Part shown: positions 1-12,000 of the stretch, piece by piece
How the letters are laid out: each line of letters starts with the position of its first letter
Position numbering within the stretch: position 1 is the stretch's first letter
Origin: Buxus sempervirens
Taxonomy: Eukaryota; Streptophyta; Magnoliopsida; Buxales; Buxaceae
Reading direction: 5' to 3'
Length of the DNA stretch: 64,000 bases
Assembly: GCA_947561395.2 (NCBI GenBank)
Contig: OX387184.1
Span: forward strand, 15,480,205 to 15,544,204
Notes under the pieces: model-generated
The model's input: the letters and a program-made list of their open reading frames with translations, nothing else
What the model was told of the DNA's origin: nothing
Databases searched by the model: none
Program-made: the position numbers and the translations under genes

Positions 1-680
1 CACTGTTATAAAATGCCAATGGCATTGCGGTTTGGGAGATGTAGATCACATGGAGTCATGTGGACACGAGGACGTCAGATATTCTCTAGCCACAATCTCT
101 TTACTGCATTCAAAAGCTCCTTCTATATTCAAAATCATTATTAGCTGTCCATAACCTGAATTGCTATCTGGGTTTCTAACAAATTTGAGTACACAGATTG
201 AACAATACAGCTCGTTTGATCTAGTGTTCTAATCAATGCAAAATCTTAGTTAAGGTTAGATGCCCACTGTTATAAACATATACTACTTTTAGTCCCCTTG
301 CTTCTTTATATCTTCTACTCTTGGATCATTCAGAAAATTTGAGTTATGGGTTATTCGCCTCTCAGTTGTTTGCTACTTACTCAAGGATAACAACTTATAT
401 CAGGGGTGAGACTGTTGAACCCCTTTGCATTCATTTCTTAATTTAAAACAATAAATCTGTAGTAAATGTTTAAGATTTGCTCATGCTAGGTATTGATAAA
501 AAATGCTAATAGGTCTCAATTTTCTCACTCCAATTTTAAAGAGATAAACTTGGCACTGAATATAAAGAGTAAGAGCCTGCAGTATTTGCCCTGACTTCAT
601 GGCTTCGACCAAACATCCCACAAGTTATTCGCATGGAAAGTAAGCGCTCAAGCCACTTCAGTTCCTAAGGGAGGTGTTTT
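1..680. other. Intergenic, nothing recognised
   Basis: AT-rich sequence without a supported exon, RNA gene or repeat. The 3' end of a gene to the left cannot be excluded, but no coding pattern was seen. Confidence 0.5.
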
Positions 681-683
681 TAG

Positions 684-832
684 TTGCATTTTTATAAGAA
701 AATAAAAAAGAATAAAATTCTAAAACATTTTCCATGTTGCATCCAAACACTTGGAAAAAACAAAAAAGGAAAAATTTTTCTTGGAAAATTTTCTTCCAGA
801 AAATATTTTCCGGTGAAACAAACAGAGCCTAA
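684..832. mobile_element. MITE remnant (one end)
   Basis: The right end, read on the minus strand, starts GGCTCTGTTTGTTTCACCGG, a terminal sequence of a type common in plant MITEs. It is followed by runs that pair with nearby sequence such as GGAAAA/TTTTCC. A matching left end is not clear, so this is called a remnant. Confidence 0.3.
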
Positions 833-999
833 GTGGCACTGTGGTGGTCGGATTACCCTTCTAGACCCCGCTTAAGATTGGCTCCGATTGAGGGCAAACG
901 GTTTCCCAATGAAGAGGAAGAGACAGACAGAGGAAGAAGATGGTCGATTCCCGCGACTAATTTTAGTTTTTACTTAAAATTTAGGTCACTCTTTCCTCT

Positions 1000-1053
1000 C
1001 AAGAGCACTCTTCATTCTCGCCGGTCGCCTCCTCCCCACCGTCCTCCTCTTTG
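1000..1053 (+). other. Possible 5' leader exon of the 7422 gene
   Basis: A pyrimidine-rich, CG-containing stretch ends in a good donor, CAG|GTAGGT. The 80-residue protein gene at 7422 has a splice acceptor (CTTCAG) just 5' of its ATG, so it needs an upstream leader exon, and this is one candidate. The link is inference; the implied intron is about 6.3 kb. A similar segment, CCTCCTCTTTGCAGCTGGG, recurs near 1170-1190 and looks like a local duplication. Confidence 0.25.
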
Positions 1054-1054
1054 C

Positions 1055-1064
1055 AGGTAGGTAA

Positions 1065-1096
<32 letters not shown>

Positions 1097-1224
1097 CCTC
1101 CCTCCCACCCCCTCTTTCTCTCTCTCCCTCCCCACCGTCCTCTTCTTCTTCTTCTTCTTCCCCCCCACCATCCTCCTCTTTGCAGCTGGGTAATCTATCT
1201 CTCCCTCTCTCTCTCTCCCTCCCT

Positions 1225-1258
<34 letters not shown>
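1055..1258. repeat. CT-rich microsatellite
   Basis: Long (CT)n and (CCCT)n tracts with a short CTT run. They create low-complexity open frames on both strands (Ser/Pro/Leu-rich on plus, Arg/Glu-rich on minus) that are not genes. A CT-rich tract next to a possible leader exon is common in plant promoters and 5' UTRs. Confidence 0.9.
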
Positions 1259-1259
<1 letters not shown>

Positions 1260-1262
<3 letters not shown>

Positions 1263-1970
1263 GTCTTCTGTTAATGACAGCGAACTAACGTCAATCTTCA
1301 ACCGTCTGTTTCTCCGTTGCTTACTTTCTCTCTCTAAATGTCACATTTCGTACCTAAAGATACTCTTACCCCTCAACTGCTCTAGTCCCAGGATCTGAAT
1401 CATCTAGTTCCGACTAAAATTCTACATCGTTTACAGAATATAAGAGTTGAGGGATCTCATGTTAAGTTGATGATACTCATGCTGTTTTTGGCTTTTAGTT
1501 TTTTGTTTATTGGTATTCCTTCATATTCAGATCTAACAGAGAGCAAACCATAGGAACTTATAACTTCTCCCAAATTTTGCTCTTCTTTTGTTCCCATTGT
1601 TTCTTCATTTGGGGGTCCTTCATCAAGATAATATAATTTTCTTTTGAGTGAAATTGGGTGTTTTTCATTTGAGTTTGCCGGCATTTCATTTTGCAAATTT
1701 CTTTTCTTTTAGTACTGCAATTTCGTTTAAATTCCATCCTCATTTGAAGTTATGATTGCTGCTATTGAAGTTATGATTACTGCTACGAGGGCCCGGTGGG
1801 ATATTTTCTTCAAGGGACTTGATTAGTTTCCATAACTCTTCTGAAATTTGGGGTTTTGCTTTGCATAGCTTTTTGTCTGCCCATGATCTCCTATAGTGAT
1901 CTTGAAATGCAAGGCCGGAAATGAAAGGGAATTGGTTAGTTTCCAGTGCTCTGTCGAAATTTGGAAATTG
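1260..1970. other. Intergenic or intronic, nothing recognised
   Basis: AT-rich, no supported exon. If the leader exon at 1000-1053 is real, this belongs to the first intron of the 7422 gene. Confidence 0.4.
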
Positions 1971-1975
1971 GCATA

Positions 1976-2174
1976 ACCCGAATCAAACCAAACCGAATTC
2001 TGAATTCAGTTTGGTTTGGGTTATGGTTTTTCATTTTAATCTCAGTTCGCTTTTCAGGTTAGGTAAATCGGTTTCAAAATTGGTTCAGTTCTGTTTGGGT
2101 TGTCGTTAAGACATTTTGGTTCGGTCTTGGGTTAAGGCCAACCCGGACCAAACCGAACCGAGTTGTACCCCTAG
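1976..2174. mobile_element. Degenerate hAT-type MITE
   Basis: Rich in AACCGAACC and GGTTTGG motifs. On the minus strand the right end begins CTAGGGGTACAACTCGG, close to the ends of the intact hAT MITE at 35829-36542 (TAGGGCTGCAACTCGG). The left end and target duplication are not recognisable, so it is truncated or old. Confidence 0.5.
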
Positions 2175-2712
2175 TGGAGATTGCCTTGCTAAAAGAGGAA
2201 AGGAAGGCTGATTTGCCATGCCCTTTTCTTTGATATCATCTAGAAAGGATTAAATAGAATTTCCATGACAAGACTCAGGATTCTACAGCTTACTAACTTG
2301 ATCCTGATAAAAGTGGCCTCTTAGACATGTACATGGCTTGAGTTTATAAGGTTATTAATCTCAACTATATGATTAGTTAGAGAGTGGACTACTGTAGTAT
2401 TTCAACTTTTAATGCATACTTCTAGCATAGAAAGTTGATTGCCCACTTCTTGTCCATAAAACTCAAATTTGATAGTTGTTCACTTGGAAAACTTGGTAAA
2501 TCTAGGATGAGGGATCTTTAGATATCATGGTGGTCATATTTTGCAAAATTTTCCATGCTTGTTGGGGAATTAAATGAGATTAAAGTCATATGTTAGCAGC
2601 TTTAATAAGTTTGTGCAAGACAAAGTCTCTAATATTTCATCCACTCGAGGTGGAGTGTGACTTAGCCATAGCAGTCACTTAGTTCATGATTAGGAAGGTT
2701 GCTAAGGACTAT

Positions 2713-3815
2713 CTCAACGGAATGTCGTTTTATTTTCTTAATAGTGAGCTTATCCTTCAAATCACGTACCAAGATGTGTCAAACTCCTAGAACAGCTTTC
2801 TCTACAAGGCCTTTCAACCAATCAAGAAAACCTCTTACAGTCATTTTGTGCATGTCTGTATGAGGTTTTACCATCTAAGAGATCATTTGTAAATTATATT
2901 ATCATAAATTAAGCTTCTAGTTTCTACACACTAAATAAAAACAAAATAACCTTATTTTGTTTGATCTGTGAAATTAATAAAGGATTTATACTTATCCTTT
3001 TATCCGGACAGACCAAAACGTGACTGAATGAGACTACCAGACAATACTTTCACTTTCTTCATAAGCATTCTAGTGTAGATTTTGAGCTCCAAAAGTTCGA
3101 TGTTGAAGAACAAACTAAAAATTTGCCTTCTGTGACCATTGCTATTGATTTGTTTGGTTTTCTCAGCCACTTCAGTTCCAATCCACTCAACTGGAACCAA
3201 ATAACATACAAAAATCATAATCATAGATCCAACGGTTATCTCTAATATACAAACCCTCACTGTATCGAAAACGAAAAAGATTAGTTTCCATTCTGTATAT
3301 CTCAGATAGAACCAATTATGTGGCTATACAAATAGCTGCTGATTGCAACAGCTATTTAGTACGATTCGCCTGGATAGAAACCACAGTAATTTTAAAAACC
3401 AAGATACACCAAAGTCAGCTCTTAAAAAACATGATTTGCTTATGAAGAAAGTGAAAGTATTATCTGGTAGTCTCATTCAGTCACGTTTTGGTCTGTCTGG
3501 ATAAAAAGATAAGTAGAATCCCTTCATTAATTTCATAGATCAAACAAAATAAGGACCAAAATAAGGTTATTTTTTCCACAAAAAAAAAAAGGTTATTTTG
3601 TTTTTATTTAGCATGTAGAAACTTGAAGCCTAATTTATGATAATATAATTTACAAATGATAAATCTCGTACAAACATGCTCAAAATGACTGTATGAGGTT
3701 TTCTTGATTGGTTGAAAGGCCCTGTAGAGAAAGTTGTTCTAGGGGTTGACACATCTTGGTACATGATTTGAAGGATAAGCTCACTGTTAAGGAAATAATA
3801 CAACATTCCATTGAG
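2713..3815. repeat. Long inverted repeat, arms about 356 and 378 bp
   Basis: Arm 1 (about 2713-3068) reads as the reverse complement of arm 2 (about 3438-3815), with a spacer of about 370 bp. Matching landmarks are AGTGAGCTTATCCTTCAAAT, CTTTCAACCAATCAAGAAAA and CAGACCAAAACGTGACTGAA in arm 1 and their complements in arm 2. By eye the arms are around 90% alike with a few indels. I see no coding capacity, target duplication or known transposon terminus. A transcript across it would fold into a long hairpin. It could be a fold-back element, a head-to-head duplication, or a small-RNA hairpin locus. Confidence 0.85.
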
Positions 3816-4436
3816 AACCCCAAAAAATAAATAAATAAAAGAAAAAATAAAAAATGACCCATTTGAGATGTGTATTGGAGACAATTTCTGCATTCCAACT
3901 AGAAATGAACTGGTGTTGAACCCCAAAAAGTAGATAGGAATCATGAATAATCAAGGTTTTTATATGAAATTGAGGAGGGCCCAAAATGTGTAATTTACTT
4001 TAAAGGAGATAGGACTTGAAATCATTGACTAGCTAATCCTGTGAATACGTATTTAAAGAGCGTTTATGCTCTTCTCTTGTTAATGATTAAAGAAAAACAG
4101 TGAGTTGAGACTTATTGAAGATGATAAAATGAAATATAGCCTACAGGGTAGTGGCTTGTTTCTGCACTTAGTGGTGGCAAGTTTCGTATCTTGTATCTTT
4201 TGGTTGTGTAGATTAAGTGTACTTGGTTCTTCTCCATCTTGTTCAGTCTTTGTTGGTAACTTTTTCTTTATTTATTAGAAGAAAAGAAAGTCTGCAAGGG
4301 AACTGAGTGACAAGCTGGATAATAATAGGAATAAATAGAAGTGGAGATCCCTCCATAGAACCTTTGACCATTGATGGACCAGAGAGGTACACATGCTGTT
4401 TGAAAAAGCCATTTACCTCATCATTTCTATATGTTT

Positions 4437-5772
4437 CTTGGGGGCGTTTGGTAGGGCTTCTGGATTCTAGTTTCCGGATTATAATTTGGATTTTGAGAAT
4501 CTAGATTTTCATTATTGACTTTTATAAATCCAGAACCTTGTTTGGATACCTTGGATGTTTTAATTTGATTTTGGAAACTAAAACCTAAAATTTTTTTTGG
4601 TTAACTTTTTGGTTGAAATAGATTTCATATTTGTTATATTTATTACACTAGCAAAGAATAACATATGCCCCACCTGTGTTTCAAGTCTAATAAGACCAAT
4701 TGAATGAAAGCAATTAGGTATGAAGCACAAACTTAAAGAAAAGAATGAACTTGAAAAATAAAATTTATTGAAGCATTTCAACGAGCACTTGGGGCCATGA
4801 TTTTTCTAGACAAATTCACTAGTTTTATTCTTGGAGGAAAAGCTTGAGAATAGCAAAGGGAAAGAATAACAAAATCCACCACTATTGTTCAAGTGAGCGA
4901 CAGCATTTGCTCTCTAGTCCTATTGAAGCGCAATCACCTACTTTGCTAATCTCAAAGATACCATAGCTTCTCTAGAATAGGACGCCTCTTCATGTGTCAT
5001 TGCCTTTCCCTTTTCCAACCCAAAAGGGCATGAATATCATCGGATTATAATTGAGTAGATAATGTAAACAATGCCCTAGCCCACAATACTGACGAACAAC
5101 CGCAACAACAGGGCATTGGATTTATTGTTTTGGAGAATCCGGTGGAGGTAGCGTTAATGTCGTGCTGTTTGTTGGGAGTTGGGACTGATGTTGCCAAGGC
5201 GGATGCCCTTCTCGACCATTGATTTGAGGCAGCGCTCAAGCTGCGTGCGGAGGGAGTCCAGAGTTGGTGGTGGACAATTGGGCCAAGGTGCCCATGGTGA
5301 GGAGAGAGAGAAGAAGATTACGGTGAAGGATAAGACGGGTTTTGCCGACGTTTCTGCGGCTGTGGAGAATAAGAGGCTGAGTGAAGTGGTGGTGCTGAGC
5401 ATGGTGGGGTTGATTATTGTTTCCAACAATGGTCTTCTGAAAATAGAGGGGGTGAGAGAGCAAGAGAAGGAGAGGGGGAGAGAGAAAATACCTGGTCTTC
5501 TGTTGTGGAGAAAAGCTTGAAGAAGACCGAACGAGGAAGGGGAAGATAGATCTGATAGTTCGGCTCATTCCAAAATCTGAATTTTGCAATTTATTCTTTG
5601 AACTGTTAAAATTCACAGAGGCCTATCAATATGGATTGTGGTTTCTGGTAAGATTTTAACATCTGATTTGAGAATCCAACTTTTAAAAGCTCTACCAAAC
5701 AGCTTAGTGGACCTTGGATTTTGGATTCTGATAGAATCCAGAAACCAGAAACTCTAGCAAATGACCCCTTAG
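4437..5772. mobile_element. TIR element, 1.3 kb, GC-rich core
   Basis: The left end CTTGGGGGCGTTTGGTAG and the complement of the right end CTAAGGGGTCATTTGCTAG align, and the similarity runs on into TTCTGGATTCTAG-like sequence. No transposase is visible and no target duplication could be fixed. The centre (about 5090-5520) is clearly more GC-rich than its surroundings and looks like captured genic sequence, with open frames on both strands, none of which I recognise. A MITE-like or Pack-type element is the best guess. Confidence 0.5.
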
Positions 5773-7421
5773 TAAGTGGGACTTCTGATGATAAATCTGT
5801 TGTTGATATTATAGATATTACTGAGTCTGTTCTAACATTAATAGTAATGAATTGAAAGAAATTGCTTCTGAAGATATTTTGGGCAATATAATGCTCTACT
5901 TCTTGGCATTACTATCATAATGCCTTCGAATTTGATTAGATTTTGCTAGCACATTGTGCTGCTGCTTGCCCTCTTATGAATACACATGACATCCATCTGA
6001 CCTATAACACAAGAGCTTGTCTTGCATATTGGACAATGTGAAGTTTACTCCAACCAAAGGATAACCGATCCCTCATCTATTCTGGTAAATTTGGTCGGCA
6101 TGAGTAACAGCTAATAGAGATGGTTCATTAAGTTAAAGGGTGCTATATTTTCTTTGAAAATCTCTACCTTTTGGGGAAAGAGGTTTGGTCCCCTTTTCTT
6201 ATCAAATCCTTGCATCAAACAGGAGAGCGTGCATTTCATAGTGTTCTTTCTTTTTTCCATTTTCTCTAAAAATCCAGGGTTCCAAACACAGCCTTAATTA
6301 AGCTCTATTTAGTTAACGGATTGCACGCAGTTACCGTATTGAATTGGTCTGAACTCCATTGGAATATGATCGATTTCCCTCAGAAATGCCATCTACCCCA
6401 CACACTGCCTCCCCCACACCTACCTACAAAACGATGAATCAATCCATTATCAGCAATTTATTTCTTGTATCCTGAAATATTATATATCAGGATTGACTTG
6501 AAAACATATGTCTTTGATTTCTGATTGTGTATTGAAATTATCTATTGAAATGGCATGCTCACTTATTTCTTGGGATCATAATTTCTCATTTTATAATTCT
6601 ATGATATGGATTTTGTTTGACCTGGGGTTTTTGATTACGTGTTTTGTTGATATGTATTTATTTTTAACGTTATGGATGTGCTTGTAAATTTCAGAGTCAG
6701 GAGATCCTAATGTTGATCTTCTTGCAGAATTTAAACTGAATAATTGCATTCCTGCTCTAGGAACCATATGACCCTATTTCTTGGGCCATCATTATTTAGT
6801 AGTTGTTAAAATTCTTTCATCTTGGGCCATAATTATTTAGTATTTTCTTGTGCTTTTTTTTACCCTTTTTGTGTAGTTATTTATATATTTATTTATTGTC
6901 TTTTTTTTTTTCTTTCTGGTTTTGGGTTTCCAGTTCTGAAGTTGGAGCTGTTTTCCTGATGTTTTTGACTTACACTTTTGTGGATCTTTTTTTCTTAGAA
7001 ATTCTTCTCTAATTGAGCTAATTATGATTTTGAAGTCATATTACACTTTTGAGGAAACCTAAATGTAGGCAAGCAGCATTTTTCCTTGAAGGATAGCTGG
7101 GAATATAAGACCCTGTAGTCCATAAAGTAGTTCTGTTTATAGCTTCCATTTGGGACATTGATTATGTTCCTAAAGCATGTGACAACATAGTTGCAACACT
7201 TAATGCTCTTTACCATAACGTAATTTGTTTTGCATTTCTAAATTTTAGAACTTTGTTTTTGGTGGTCACATTTTCTCCTTGTCATCATTAATTTCCGTAC
7301 ATCAGACCCTCCAGAACCCACGCAGCCGTGGGAGCCTTGTGCACTGGGATAGCTCTTTTTATTGTACTGAGTTTTTTAAAATTGTTAATTATTTATTTTG
7401 ATTTTCTTCAGCTTGAAGAAC
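5773..7421. other. Non-coding, probably leader intron
   Basis: AT-rich with pyrimidine tracts and no supported exon. If the 7422 gene has a distant leader exon, this is its first intron. The last acceptor before the start codon is at 7410-7411. Confidence 0.4.
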
Positions 7422-7736
7422 ATGGCTGGCAAGTACATTATAGGCTCTCTTGTTGGGTCCTTTGTAATTGCATTTGGCTTGGATTATGTTATCGCTGAGA
7501 AGAAGGTGTTTGGAGGTAAGATGTGATAATTTCTAGAAATCACAGAAAACAATAAATTAACCAATGCCTCACTGGTTTGTGAACCAGGTACCACACCAAG
7601 AAGTGTTTCAAGTAAGGAATGGTGGGAAGAAACTGACAAGAAGTTCCAGGCATGGCCGCGTACTGCTGGGCCCCCGGTGGTAATGAACCCTATCAGTCGC
7701 CAGAACTTTATAGTCAAGTCTCGCACTGAAGCTTGA
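7422..7736 (+). CDS. Small one-membrane-segment plant protein, 80 aa
   Basis: There are two coding exons, 7422-7515 and 7588-7736, with an intron of phase 1 between GGAG|GTAAG and CCAG|GTACC. The spliced product has 80 residues. Residues 3-24 (KYIIGSLVGSFVIAFGLDYV) form one hydrophobic segment, followed by a polar tail with KEWWEETDKKFQAWPRTAGP and ending NFIVKSRTEA. From memory, very similar short proteins occur widely in plants without an agreed name; size and layout resemble accessory subunits of mitochondrial membrane complexes, but I cannot assign one. An acceptor 11 bases before the ATG shows a spliced 5' leader. The start is the only one that places the hydrophobic segment at the N-terminus. 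Confidence 0.8.
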
Positions 7737-8380
7737 AGTCTTAAGTGTTAGCCTGTGAATTTTAACTTTAGAGCAATTTCAAATTCAATGGGACTTGATT
7801 AGACTCAAAAATCTTGATTGTTCTGAATTTTGCACATAAACTATTATTAATGGCTATGATGATGGTAGCCTTCAAATTGCCATGGCTGTTGTGGACTTGG
7901 AGCATGGTGGATGAAGAAGCAAAGATGAATAATTGTCATTAGGCGTTGTGAATGGTGTCATCTTATTGTCTTGAGTTGTGTTTGAAACTTTGGTTTTCTT
8001 TTATCTTTATTCTGCACCTTTGCACTCTCGGAAGAGATTTAAGCATACTGTGGGGTTGGGAAATCTAAGAAGAATGGGAAAAAGAAGAAACAATCATCCT
8101 GATAGCTGTGTATTGAATTGAACGTTTATTACAGGGCCAAAGGCTATAGGAATTTTTTCTGCAGACGATACATCCCAGGAAGTGGAAGAAGTTTTGGCGA
8201 GTAACGGTTTGGACGAGTAAAATGGCTTTCCAAAATGTACGGGTTTTCTGCACCTGTTTTGGATTAAGAACTTATTTCAAGATGTTGACATAGAACCAAG
8301 TTTGCACATAAAAAATATTTAAATTTTTTAATCAATGACCCGTCGGGCTGACGGCCAAACCAGCTCTGGTTATATTCGGG
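7737..8380. other. 3' flank of the 80-aa gene and spacer
   Basis: It holds the presumed 3' UTR and AT-rich spacer before the SINE-like segment. No exon was seen. Confidence 0.4.
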
Positions 8381-8388
8381 TTGGCAAA

Positions 8389-8613
8389 GGTGCCACTTGG
8401 CCTAGTGGTAATATCATGGGATTGTGATAGCTGTGATCAGGGATCTACTCCTGGAATCGTTCAGGATCTTACCTCCAGTTCAGTCAATCATTAGATGTCC
8501 GAGTTGCCGCACAGTGCGGCTCACTCGAGTCCAAGAACGTTGCGCTTCTCTTGGAGGTAAGTAGCGGCTGTGCGCCGGGCAGGCAATGGACTGAGAATGA
8601 TGTACCCAAAAAA
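8389..8613 (+). mobile_element. tRNA-derived SINE-like element
   Basis: The segment opens with GCCACTTGGCCTAGTGG, which fits a polymerase III A box (TGGCNNAGTGG). About 40 bases later comes GGATCTACTCC, a fair match to a B box (GGTTCGANNCC). A unique body follows and ends in a run of seven A at about 8608. This order (A box, B box, body, A tail) is that of plant tRNA-derived SINEs. Target duplications are unsure; GGGTTGGCA occurs on both sides (about 8379 and 8626). Confidence 0.5.
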
Positions 8614-8777
8614 AGAAGATTGGGCGGGTTGGCAGGTCATGGGTCACAATCGCCACCCAAGCGAGTTATCTTATGGGTGGGCTTGACTAAATATCTACAG
8701 GCCCAATTTAACCTATGGGTGTACCAAAAAAAGGAAGATTGGGCGGGTTGGCAGGTCATGGGTCACAATCGCCACCC
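8602..8777. repeat. Direct repeat, two 57-bp copies
   Basis: Copies lie at 8602-8658 and 8721-8777, 119 bp apart. Both hold GATTGGGCGGGTTGGCAGGT and end CAATCGCCACCC, and they differ only near the A run. They lie about 250-420 bp before the TXNDC9-like start codon, so within its promoter region. Confidence 0.9.
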
Positions 8778-9022
8778 TTCTCTTGGCGGGTTAAATGGCA
8801 GCCCATTTTGCTAATTGAAATCCGAATCGTTATAGTTATTTACCCCCATTTAACCTGTTTGAATCCGCTTCTAATGGCTAGGGTTTTCCTTTTTGAAGTA
8901 ATAAAATAATTTTTTTCAATCGATCTTTTGTCCCAACGGGCGGAATCTTCTCTTTCGGTTTCGGACACTCACTTGAAATTCTTTTGAAATCTGTAGCCGG
9001 CAACATTTCTTGGGATCGATCA

Positions 9023-12000
9023 ATGGAGAATCCAAAGGTTCAAGAGGTGAGTGATAGAGATTTTCAGATAATTCCCGCTCATTTTCCCCTTAAAATTTTT
9101 GAGTTTTGCGAATGCGATCTCTTACCTCCTCTGATCTACAGATTCTGGAGCAGCAAGTCTTGACGGTTGCCAAGGCTGTTGAGGATAAGATCGACGACCA
9201 GATCCAAGCGTTAGATCGTCTGGATCTTGACGATCTCGAGGTATTGAGGGAGCGGAGGTTGCTGCAGATGAAGAAGATTGCAGAGAAGAAGAGGCGTTGG
9301 ATCTCCCTAGGTCATGGCGAGTACTCTGAGATCCCCTCCGAGAAAGATTTCTTCGCAGTCGTTAAGGCCAGCGAGCGGGTCGTCTGCCATTTCTACCGTG
9401 ATAATTGGCCTTGCAAGGTGTGGGTTTTTTCTTTTTCCTTTTTTTCCCCGCGATGTGTTTTTTTTTCTCTATTTTCAATTTTTTGTTTCATGTCAATCGA
9501 ACTGAAAATGCATTTCTATCGCTGGTTTATTTATCTGGAAAACTATGGTAAATGTAGGGTTAATTTCGGACGTAAGAAATCCCCGAATAATGACCCATTC
9601 TTGAAAGATAGTTGATTTCAACAAAATTGAAGTTGGGGAATTCTTCTGATTGTTGAAGCTGGCAATGCTTTTGCAAAAGAAAATACTAATATTTCCAGTG
9701 GGAATTTGTTGGCATGTTATTTGAACTTTCAATGCATTTTGTTTTACACTGAAGCTCTTAGGTGGTTTATGGGAGGAATGGTGAAATGTGAGCAATTCGC
9801 ATCTCCTACAGCCTGAGGTGCATACAGCCCCACACATCACGGTGTGAGAGACATGGAAATGGAATTCTGAGGTTGATGGGATAAAGATTCTTGATGGATT
9901 AAGATGGATTGGCAACACCTCTTGTGTGCCCATTATATATTTTTTGCCAACACTAATAGCAGTATTGCTATGTATCCTTGATTTCTCATTTCCTGATGTG
10001 TATTCTTAAGGTCCAGTTGATTGATGATCCTTTCCAAAAGAAATTCATCATAACAAAATAAGTTCCTCTTTCCATTGTTCATCAAACAAGTATTTACCAT
10101 GGTATTGAAGTCAGTTAGAAAGGATTTGGATACTTAGGATCCGATTGATATGGTCTTTGGCAAATTCAGATGGAGGAATGAGATGCTCCCCAAATACTTG
10201 GGATAAGGCATTTTGGTATTTTCATTACTGTTGATATTGGTTCATACTCCCCATTATACATTATTATTCTGAATTTTTTTTAAATAAAACTTACACTGTG
10301 TTAAACACCTATCAAAGGTCACTAAATGTTTTTGAGTGCAATATAATCATGCTCAGTCTTTTGGCCACAGTAACAAAAATTTGTAGTGTTTGTAAAAGAT
10401 TATTCTACATAGTAGATGGTGGAGACCGATGCATTGTAGACAAAATTGCCCTTTTATCATGTGCCTTCTTGCAAATACCATGGCTCTTTTTCATGCATTG
10501 GTGGTTTAAAGTATCATCTTAATCCAAGACATAAAGAGGCATATAATATATACTATTCAATACTTCAATTCATTTTTGATTCAGATCAACTTCCCATAAT
10601 GATTAGTCTGATACTAATTCAGATTGGCTGATCCCTATCAGTATTGGGGCTGACTGATACAGCTATCTATATCAATACTTTAGACCCTATATGCACGTGC
10701 CTAAAATTCATTCAGGAGAGTATTGTGCATACAATATTGGATGCATAATTCAGTGCAGCTTCCAAATATGCTGCAAGTCTTCATCTTCTTCATGATAGTC
10801 CCCTCATTTTACATGAAAGTACTAGAGCCTATAATTTGGTATGCGATCATTAAAACAATATTATAATACCTCAGGGGTATAAAAAAAAGGGCCTTGTACC
10901 CAGTGGCGGAACCAGGACTCTAAATCTGGGGGGGCAAAAAAAATTTTCAATTAACACTTCTCATAAAATATAGAAATTTTAATGACTTGGGGGTGGGCAA
11001 ACCAGAAATTTTAGAGGATATTCTCATGAAATATAAAATTTTTCAATGGGTTGGGGGGGCAAACCAGAAATTTTAGAAAGGATTCTCATGAAATAGAAAA
11101 ATTTTCAATGGGTTAGGGGGGCAAATCAGAAATTTTAGGGGGGGCAAAACATATATTTTAATTAAAAAATATATAAAATATATACCTTTTTAATAAAAAA
11201 ATAAAAGTTAGGGGGGGCAATTGCCCCCCCTAACCAATACCTGGTTCCGCCACTGCTTGTACCCAACTGGCTGGATCAGCAAGGTGAACCCTTATCTTCC
11301 CAATCCAATCATAAACCATATCTTCTACTAGATTATGTGCAATTTGTTTCTGACCAATTCCATCCAGGTTTTATTCTTCCTTAGACTTTTTAGATCTGTC
11401 AACTTGACCATCTTTGAACTCTTATTTTATAGGTTTGCAGCTGTTGTCCTTAAGTTTTTTTCTGGAAAGCAATATTGTGGCCATCCTTTCATATCTGAAC
11501 AAAGATTGGGGAGGAGTTTCCTGTATAACTAGAGCTGGATGATTGAAGTAAGACCTGCTTATTGAGTGCATGATACTAACCCATTCCTATCAAACCGAAA
11601 GGAAAATTCTAAAAGCAGTAAGACAAGCTATGCCGCATGATAGAGAATGTTGATTAAACAAAGATGACATATCAATAGAATGGGCATCTTTGAGACAAGA
11701 ACATTGATCTAGATGAGTGGAATCAATAGAAAATATGAAATTGGAAATGTAAGTGCATTCCAAAGACATTGATTATTGCAAATAGGAAGCAAGATGAAAG
11801 AGATCTGATTCACAAGTTTTAGGAATTTAATTTTCTGCGGTGATATGGATAGAATTGGTTAGATCTGCAATCACTTGATTTAGAAGATTATATAGCTCTT
11901 GATAGGCTGAAGCAAAACCATGCTCATCCTAGTGCCCTATATAGATGAAAGGGACATCAATGATTTATATGGCTCTTAAGCGGTTTAATTTCTATGATGA

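Noticed and set aside
986-1398. Open frames rich in Ser/Leu/Pro (+) and Arg/Glu (-)
   Set aside because: They are the translation of CT/GA microsatellites.
5045-5616. Overlapping open frames on both strands
   Set aside because: They lie in the GC-rich centre of a TIR element, show no family I recognise and no splice context.
9493-9933. 146-residue minus-strand open frame
   Set aside because: It lies in an intron of the TXNDC9-like gene and has no recognisable domain.
10298-11532. Short plus-strand frames
   Set aside because: They lie in the large TXNDC9 intron and its MITE, without splice support.
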